Shown piece by piece: positions 56,590 to 64,000 of a stretch of 64,000 nt of DNA. The stretch lies in assembly GCA_963931925.1 (NCBI GenBank), contig OZ007579.1:41342335-41406334 (forward strand), read 5' to 3'. Numbering within the stretch: the first letter of the stretch is position 1; each line of letters starts with the position of its first letter. The position numbers were made by a program, and so were the translations under genes. The notes beneath the pieces are model-generated. The model was given only the letters and a program-made list of their open reading frames with translations. It was not told the origin of the DNA and searched no databases. The stretch is from Onchidella celtica (taxonomy: Eukaryota; Mollusca; Gastropoda; Systellommatophora; Onchidiidae).

Positions 56590-57446
56590 CAGAGATGCCA
56601 CCCTATAAAAACAAAAATCTGAATCAGGCCCCCAAAAGATCTGAATCTAAGGGAAAAAATCTGAATCGGTGAGAACAATGATAAAAATTAAATTGTACCA
56701 GGTCTAAACCTATATTTGGGCCAAATTTTGGCATTTTTTCCTCCGTTTTCTTTTTTGCGGATTCTAGTTGTTGTTGCGGATTCCATTTGATAGGCTACAA
56801 TAAACAATGCGTGTAGCAATTGGCCAAATCCCCAAACAGTGCAAAAACAGCAATAAGAAAGTAGAACTAACAAGAGCCCTATAAAAACAAAAATCTGAAT
56901 CAGGCCCCCAAAAAATCTGAATCTAAGGGAAAAAATCTGAATCGGTGAGAACAATTATAAAAATTAAATGGTACCAGTTCTAAACCTTAAATATTTTCAA
57001 GGGTATATTTTTCTTGGTAACAAAGGATTAAGCTGAAAATGATCTTAAACTTACACTGTTTATAGTTCGTTTCAATCATATCTTATTATCCACTCTGTGT
57101 GTTAATCTTAGCCAAAACTGAAATGCGGAATGGAAAAAGAATGTATACAATGCGTGCAGTAAGTGATCAAATCCCTGAACTGTACAAAACATGCGATGAG
57201 AAAGTAAATCTAACTTACAGTTTATTCATAAAATGATCACTCTATTCCCATAGCCGCATTTTGTAAAACTAAAAGTTGTGATTAAAAACTAGAATCTGGT
57301 AGAACGAAATTGGGGAAAAAATGCCAATTGCGGGAACTAACAAAAAATCAGAATACCGGCCTTGCTAATCGGAAAATCAAAATCAGGCCCGTTTTTCATG
57401 AAAAATTGCAATGATTCTGATCAAATCGGTATGGGTGGCATTTCTG
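56590..57446. mobile_element. TIR element copy B, nested
   Basis: Ends CAGAGATGCCACC and GGGTGGCATTTCTG, flanked on both sides by CTGACT (56584-56589 and 57447-57452). The 5' portion is partly duplicated inside (CCCTATAAAAACAAAAATCT at about 56600 and 56879). A segment at 56737-56775 is inverted relative to 61040-61080. Confidence 0.68.
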
Positions 57447-57596
57447 CTGACTCCTCATTCCATCAGAGTCGCAGCCAAATATAACAGACTTAAGTGAGGG
57501 CGCACAGATCTATGCAGTGAGTTAGTTTCGGAATCACCACCATGTGGAACAGTAAAGAGGATAGGCTATAATAAACAATGAGTGTAGCAATTGATC

Positions 57597-60500
57597 CTGC
57601 TCCAATTGTTCATGCCTTGACGTGGAGGAGTGGCTTGCGTGTCCCAGTGATCCCAGGAGCTAAGCCAGCGGAGGCCTCGTGCCCCTGATAGCTTTAAGCA
57701 AGCTGGACAGGTCATGGGGGAAGGACCAGACAAGATTGAACAGACCGGCCCTCCAGGTTCGGGGGTTGGGCGTAGGGCTAACAACCCTACCCTGAAATCC
57801 TTGTTGGGGTGACCTTACTTGGAGAAACAAAAATCGTTACGGAAACAGCAACATGGAAAAACCAACGTTCTGGATGTGATGGACTTCTGAGTACCTCGCG
57901 ACTCGTATGAATGCAAGTAGTGAAAGCCGAAAGGAAACTGCTAGCAGGATGAAGGAGGAACTGAACACCGCCAAAACCAAGACCAGGATTGGATACTGGA
58001 ATGTTAGAACAATGTATGAATCGGGTAAGTTAGCACAAGTAACATCAGAGATGAGGCGCTACAACCTACACATCCTGGGTGTAAGTGAGAGCAGATGGAC
58101 TGGATCTGGAAGGATCAAAACATCCACTGGAGAAACCGTTCTCTACTCTGGAAGAGAGGATGACCAACATCATGGAGGAGTAGCCATCATCCTAAAGAAA
58201 GGACTGGACAAATGCTTGTTGGAGTGGAAACCAGTCAATAGCAGACTGATGAGGATGAGGATGAAAGGACGACACACAAACATCACTGTCATCCAATGTT
58301 ATGCACCAACCAACGAAAACGACAACACAGACAAAGACGACTTTTATGAACAACTCCAGGGGGAAATGGACATGACGCCACGGCATGATCTCATCATTGT
58401 CATGGGAGACCTCAATGCTAAGATAGGTAAAGATGATATAAATTATGAAAGAGTAATGGGAAAACATGGAACTGGAACAAGGAATGACAATGGAGAAAGG
58501 CTTGTGGATTTTTGTGCCTTGAACAACTTAGTCATCGGAGGGACCCTTTTCACACACAGAGAAATTCACAAACTCACATGGAATTCTCCAAATGGAAGAG
58601 ACAAGAACCAAATAGACCATTTGATGATCAACGGTATGTGGAGACGATCCCTTCTAGATGTGAAAGTGAAAAGAGGAGCTGACGTAGCCAGCGACCACCA
58701 TCTAGTGGCAGCACTTATCAAAATTAAACTGAACAAGACCGGAATCAAGACATCAAAGCAAAGACACCTTAATATTCAGAAACTGAGAGATGCAAGTGTT
58801 AGAAATGCCTTCAACATACAAGTCAAGAACCGATTCCAGGCTCTACGAGAGTCTGATAAGAACAACCCTAATGAAAGAGGAATCGATTCAGAGTGGAAAA
58901 GAGTAACTACAGTGTACACAGAGAGCAGTGTAGCCTGCCTTGGATTTAATGAGAAAGGGAAAAGCAAGGAGTGGATCCAACAAAGAACATGGGATGTGAT
59001 TGAGGAGAGGAAAGTCATGAAAAAGAAACTCCTACAAGTGAAATCGGAAAGGCTGAAAGAGAGGTACCAACATAGCTACACAGAGTTAAATAAGAAAGTG
59101 AAGAGACTAGTAAAGAAAGATAAACGAGAAGCCATGGAACAGCTAGCGGCAGATGCGGAGGAGGCAGCAGCAAGAGGAGAACAGGGTAAGCTCCACAAGA
59201 TCACTAAGCGCATTTGTGGCAAGTACGGTGGAAGACCAAGTGTTCCAATCAAAGACAAGAATGGGAAACTACTGACTACAGAACGAGAACAGGATACACG
59301 CTGGACAGAGCACTTTCAGGAATTACTAAACCGGCCACCACCTGAAGATAGAATAATAATACAAGATGCTGCTGAAGACCTTGACATCAACATAGATCCA
59401 CCAAAGAAAGAAGAGATAGTGGCAGCAATAAAGAGCCTAAAAAACAGCAAAGCCCCAGGAAAAGACAACTTGACTGCAGAACTGTTCAAAGCAGATCCGG
59501 ATCAGTCAGCCACCATCCTTCAGCCACTGTTCACAGCTATCTGGGAAGCAGAAGCAGTACCAAAGAGCTGGAATGAAGGCAGAATAGTGAAAATACCCAA
59601 GAAAGGAGCACTCAGCGATTGCAACAACTGGCGTGGTATCACTCTCCTTTCTATACCCAGCAAAATCCTTGCCAAGATCATTGTGCAACGTATGTCAGAT
59701 GCTGTGGACAAGACACTGAGAAAGGAACAGGCCGGATTCCGAAAGGGGAAAGGATGCATTGACCAGATCTTCACACTCCGAAACATCATAGAACAGTGTT
59801 CAGAATGGCAAAGGCAGCTCTATGTGAACTTCGTTGTCTTCGAAAAGGCCTTCGACAGCATCCACAGAGAGAGTATATGGCGCATTCTTCGGCACTATGG
59901 GATTCCCAGCAAGCTTGTTGAACTCATCAAAAGCTTTTACAAGAACTTCAGTTGCAGTGTCGGAAACAGTGATGCATCCTTTGAAGTGAAAACTGGTGTA
60001 CGGCAAGGATGTGTGATGTCAACAATTTTGTTTAACCTCGTAATCGACTGGATTATGCGGAAAACTACAGAGGATGCACCAAGAGGCATCAGATGGACAC
60101 TCTTCGACAACCTAGAGGATTTGGACTTTGCGGATGACCTTGCGCTATTGTCACATAGTCACCAACACATGCAAGATAAGACGCAGAGACTACATAATTT
60201 TGGATGCAAAGTAGGCCTTCGGATTAGCCAGAAGAAGACAGAGATTATGACCCTAAATGTAGACACTCCAGCACCAGTGCAAGTAGATGACAAGAACCTC
60301 ACCACGACGGACAAATTTAAATACCTTGGTAGCATTATCAGACCAGAGGGTGGCACAAAGGAGGACATCCAAAGTAGGCTGGGAAATGCAAGGGCTGTCT
60401 TTCAAAGTATGAGCAACATCTGGAAATCGACAATACGGCATCAACACCAAGATCAGACTGTACCAAAGCTGTGTCCTATCCACACTCCTGTATGGATCAG

Positions 60501-60916
60501 AGTGTTGGCGAATGACAGAAGGTGACCTCGCCAAGTTGTCTTCCTTCCACACCACATGTCTTCGTAGGATTCTCCGCATCTTTTGGCCAAACAAGATTTC
60601 TAATCAGGAACTACTAAGGCGATGCAAGCAAGAAGAAATAGCCAACATCATCACGAAGAGACGATGGAGATGGCTTGGACACGTGCTGCGAAAGGAAGCA
60701 AATTCTATAACCAAAACAGCACTTCAGTGGACACCGGAGGGACGGCGCAAGCGAGGCAGACCCAAGGCAACCTGGCGGAGAACAATCGAGGCAGAGATGA
60801 AATCCTTCAATCACTCATGGGGAACTCTCGCAAAGATGGCCCAGGACAGACAGGGCTGGAGATCCTTTGTTGCTGCCCTAAGCACCAGTGGGTGCAACAG
60901 AAAATAGTAGTAGTAG
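57597..60916 (+). mobile_element. Full-length LINE with 12-bp target duplication
   Basis: 3,320 bp between two exact copies of TAGCAATTGATC (57585-57596 and 60917-60928). A 310-bp GC-richer 5' UTR precedes one long ORF. The 3' end is a short TAG microsatellite. The complete 5' end and perfect duplication indicate a recent insertion. Confidence 0.92.
57907..60907 (+). pseudogene. LINE endonuclease-reverse transcriptase ORF, one frameshift
   Basis: ATG at 57907. Residues about 25-265 are an APE-type endonuclease (GYWNVRTMYESG, LGVSESRWTGSG, VMGDLNAKIG, SDHHLV). RT follows ([50 protein letters not shown] at about 60120-60150). A net single-base shift near 60430-60436 ends the first frame at 60525. 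The rest, MTEGDLAKLSSFH to HVLRKEANSITK and GRPKATWRR, continues in another frame to 60907. In motif A the Asp normally found before the EKAFDS box is Val (codon at 59836). This copy is therefore probably inactive. Confidence 0.9.
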
Positions 60917-61163
60917 TAGCAATTGATCAAATCCCCAAACAGTGCAAAAACAGCAATAAGAAAGTAGAACTAACTTCTGGTTTATTCACAAAATGAAAGC
61001 AATATTCCAATTCGGCATATTTTGTAAAAAAAATTAAAAACTAGAATCCGCAAAAAAGAAAACAGGAGGAAAAAATGCCAATTGCGGGAAGAAACAAAAA
61101 ATCGGAATACCAGATAAAAAAACTGGAATGATTCCGATCACATCGGAATGGGTGGCATCTCTG

Positions 61164-63057
61164 AAACAGCTCCGATACATACAGTACTGTCCTTTTAATT
61201 GCCCTGTTGAAGGTGGCTGAGACTACTGAGAGAGATTGAGAGTGAATCCATCACTGATTCATTCTGTACTAGATCTAGATCTAGTCTAACTCTAATGGAA
61301 ACCGTAAATTTCGCAAAGCCAACCAGATCTAGATCTGATCACTGATGATACCTGACAAATGTTGCATCCAGAGTCTTTGACTTAATGAAGAAAGTTAAAA
61401 AGAAAAAAAAATACCTACAAACATGAAATTTACAGGTGGCAAGCTTGCAAGATTACAGGCTCACCCTGAGTGGGTTTAGAGAAGAAACAGGCCTAGATAA
61501 ATTCACATTAACCCTTGCCATGTTTGGACTATGATATCATGGTTTTTTTCTCCCTGTCCACTTTTGACAAGACCACAATTTCATGGTCCTCTCTTCCTGG
61601 GCCCCAAGTTGTTAAGCTCACGATGACAATATTGACATGGTGATGGTTGTGTTTTCCTTGTCTGCCAATCAAAAGGTCACAAATTCGTGTTACCACTTTC
61701 TTGGAGCCTAGATCTAGTTGATAAGCCCACAATAGGCCCTACCATGGTTTGTAACATGGTCTTTTTAATGGTAATCTTGCGGGGTTTTCCTGGAGCTTGC
61801 ACAGGCCTATCTACCAAGGGATACAAAAGCAGATTTCCCTATTTGATTATTTCCGTGCAAGGGTTAATGAAAATCTCTGAATGCACCGTGACATAATAAT
61901 CACAAGAAATGAATCTGCCTTGCAGTTGTATCTACAACTCATTTCAAACCACCATACTTCTAGATCTAGAGACTTAGACCTAGATCTAGATCTAGACTAG
62001 ACTTAGAATCTAGATCTAGATCTAGAATCTAGATCTAATTCTAGGGCGACTAGGGATTCAGTCTACATTCAGTCTTTGTTCAACAATTCAGGCAAGGAAA
62101 TTAAAAATGGGAAACCATTCGTGCTATTCCTGATAAAACTGGCACATTGTGCAATATAACAGCTACGCTACTTTGAAAAATAAACCATTCAATAATATTT
62201 GTGGGCGATGTCACCAAGTGCAAAACGAAATTTACTGCTGCCCCAAGCACGCCGCCCACGACCACGTTCCGCTGCAGAGAATGCTGAGCCGGCTGGACCT
62301 TGGGCGTCTTTAGAAGCAATTGATTTTGAACCTCTCAGTAATCTGAATGTTCCTAACAAAAGCATGATATGACCACTAATGCTCAAGATTTCAATAAAAA
62401 TTTTTAAAAAACAAAAATTCAAAAGTACAATAATTCCCAAAATGGCCTTACTTAGCGTGGAGATGTGAGTTGACGGTCGCGGCCACGTTAGTCAGTCCAG
62501 TTTGTGAAAACTAGAAATCTTACGGAACAAGGAATTTGTCATTTAAACGAACCACGAAACAGAGGAGTAAAAGCAGACAATTGGAAAGAAAGGAACAAAT
62601 TATATATATTTTTCTTTTTATAATTTACTTTTTCAAACACTGGGTTCATAAAAAATACAGAATTGACTATTTGATTCTCCTCCTTTTTTCAAAGCTTGAA
62701 TGCCTCTATGAATGCAAACAAAACTCAAGTATATCTACCAGACCCCAAACTGTTTTGCTATGAGCCAACATAAAAATGTGCATTGACATACCGCAGCCTA
62801 CCTGGTCTGGCTGTAATATTGTGACATAATTTTTACCTACTTGTGATTCTGACTTGATAAGCTTGCAAAGGTCAATTTGATATCTAATAACATGTTCAGC
62901 ATGATTTTCTAATGTTATTCCTTACACGTAATAGTAATAGGAATCCCCCCAACTCCGTTGATGTTTTTTATTAGTAATATTAGTATTACTCTATGTTTCG
63001 CAAACCCCAGCTTGGTTACATCCGAACGCACACAAGGCTGAGAGTCTATTAATTAAT
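61164..63057. other. Flanking sequence with an AGATCT-rich patch
   Basis: At 61960-62045 CTAGATCTAGATCT-like units form an imperfect microsatellite; a shorter one is at 61268. The segment 62230-62510 is GC-richer and contains a minus-strand donor-like CTAAG|TAAGG context, but no exon could be confirmed. It might hold the MTHFSD promoter. Confidence 0.3.
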
Positions 63058-63467
63058 CGCTGTGGCTATTCTTACGGCAGCCTACCAACTTACCTAGGCT
63101 ATATTAGTCCATTGTCAGATTGATATGTAACGACGTGAGGGTCTAGTCAGTTTGTATCACCGAGGCCGTAGGCCGATGTTCTTCTGGGCAGTAGTCAGAC
63201 TGACATATCAGGGTGAGCCGCCGGGGTAGCTATGTATTGTTTTCACTCGGACTATAGAATGCATTCGGAAGTCCTTCTTAGAGTTAACGAGTGAAAACAA
63301 TACATAGCTACCCCGGCGGCTCACCCTGATATGTCAATCTGACTACTGCCCAGACGAACATCGGCCTACGGCCTCGATGATACAAACTGACTAGACCCTC
63401 ACGTCGTTACATATCAATCTGACAATGGACTAACAGTTGGTAGGCTGCCGTAAGAATAGCCACAGCG
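63058..63467. mobile_element. 410-bp foldback element
   Basis: Left arm 63058-63249 and right arm 63288-63467 are near-perfect reverse complements around a 38-base loop. Ends CGCTGTGGCTATTC and GAATAGCCACAGCG. Flanks TTAATTAAT and TTAATTAAA are compatible with a TTAA or 8-bp duplication. The left arm has a 12-bp insertion (near CTTACCTAGGC) absent from the right arm. No coding. Confidence 0.85.
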
Positions 63468-63492
63468 TTAATTAAAATAAAAGATCATTGTT

Positions 63493-63571
63493 CAAGGTGC
63501 CTTTATTGTATGTAGGGAAAAGGGAAAATCTTTATAATTTTGTATCCATTTCAAACAATAAAGGCACCTTG
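63493..63571. repeat. Mini inverted repeat
   Basis: Perfect 17-bp arms CAAGGTGCCTTTATTGT and ACAATAAAGGCACCTTG around 45 bp. Possibly a MITE remnant. Confidence 0.85.
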
Positions 63572-64000
63572 AGCTGGCTATCAACGATTGCATCAGAGGT
63601 TCGGAAGTATGTTTTTCCATTGTTTATATTTTGTTTTTATCTTTAAATATGACTTGAAAACCTGAGGTTCAAGCAGATCTGGACTCAAGTGATCTCGATC
63701 TAGAAATAAAAGAAAATTGTTTTGTCTCTGACTCTAGTCTATATCCACAGAACACGCTACAATTTGCTGTCAGTGTGAAGAGTAAAGAAAAATAATATAC
63801 TGCTCCAAGCTACTTTACATTCATTAGAAATTTATTTACATTAGAAATTATTAGAAATGTCAAATCTATTTCGTCTACAGTCTACAACCAACAGAATAAT
63901 TGGATCTTACTTTTTCCCATTGCCTGTTGACATAAAATAACGTATCTTGAGATTTCGTCTCAAACATCTGGCTGAAGTCAGGCAAACCATGGATTCTCTG
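63572..64000. other. Right edge, nothing recognised
   Basis: AT-rich, with a tandem duplication of CATTAGAAATTATTAG-like sequence at about 63825-63860. Confidence 0.4.

Larger units (their letters stand above)
56040..61163. mobile_element. TIR element copy C, 5'-incomplete, twice interrupted
   Basis: Co-linear with copy A from about 53220 (CTTGGCCAAAACTGAAAAAG, CACCCTGCAT, TAGCTTGG, GAACTGA), then interrupted by copy B (56590-57446). It resumes at CTGACTCCTCATTCC, is interrupted again by the LINE at 57597, and ends with GGGTGGCATCTCTG at 61163. The left terminus was not found. Confidence 0.55.

Noticed and set aside
62189-62440. Minus-strand 83-codon frame with an Arg/Gly-rich stretch, and an overlapping hydrophobic frame
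   Set aside because: No family recognised, no splice support; possibly near a promoter but not callable as a gene.

Overview
The window is animal nuclear DNA, most likely from a marine mollusc or another lophotrochozoan. Real coding sequence lies in short GT-AG exons separated by kilobase introns. No bacterial-style operons are visible. The introns are filled with non-LTR retrotransposons, TIR elements, a solo LTR and minisatellites. The species assignment is inference; intron structure, protein families and repeat content are seen directly.

Three host genes are supported. (1) 1063-3391, plus: the last three coding exons of an SLC49-like major facilitator transporter, with a 3' UTR after it. 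(2) 13993-23827, plus: a complete four-exon gene for a 235-residue protein with an N-terminal Myb/SANT-like domain and a C-terminal charged coiled coil; its third intron carries an interrupted LTR-like block with a young LINE inside. (3) 37247-54465, minus: thirteen coding exons of an MTHFSD orthologue (5-formyl-THF cyclo-ligase-like domain, then a long acidic and Arg/Gly-rich linker, then an RRM). A last exon near 34721 and a long 3' UTR down to about 30.85 kb are plausible but unproven.

Mobile elements by region: 5.7-6.1 kb a TTAA-type MITE; 7.1-9.1 kb a degenerate minisatellite split by a solo LTR, itself split by a short element with a 13-bp target duplication; 10.5-10.9 kb a 58-bp minisatellite; 11.1 kb a 98-bp copy of that same short element; 11.6-12.3 kb Tc1/mariner and LINE relics; 22.4-23.5 kb a LINE 3' end with a zinc finger; 24.6-29.9 kb a nested composite in which an outer element of the short-element family holds a P-superfamily relic with a broken THAP domain and an adjoining TIR element; 43.3-45.1 kb a 5'-truncated LINE; 53.1-54.1 and 56.0-61.2 kb TIR elements with 6-bp duplications, one split by a full-length LINE (57597-60916); 63.06-63.57 kb a 410-bp foldback element and a mini inverted repeat.

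The best candidate for something undescribed is the retroelement-like family at 7424, 11111 and 24.6 kb. It starts with a fixed 5' end, is followed in the longer copies by an inverted copy of that 5' end, and finishes with a distinct 3' tail carrying a small hairpin and an oligo-T run, all inside 10-13 bp target duplications. A second unnamed dispersed family has a roughly 60-bp conserved head seen nine times, always on the plus strand.
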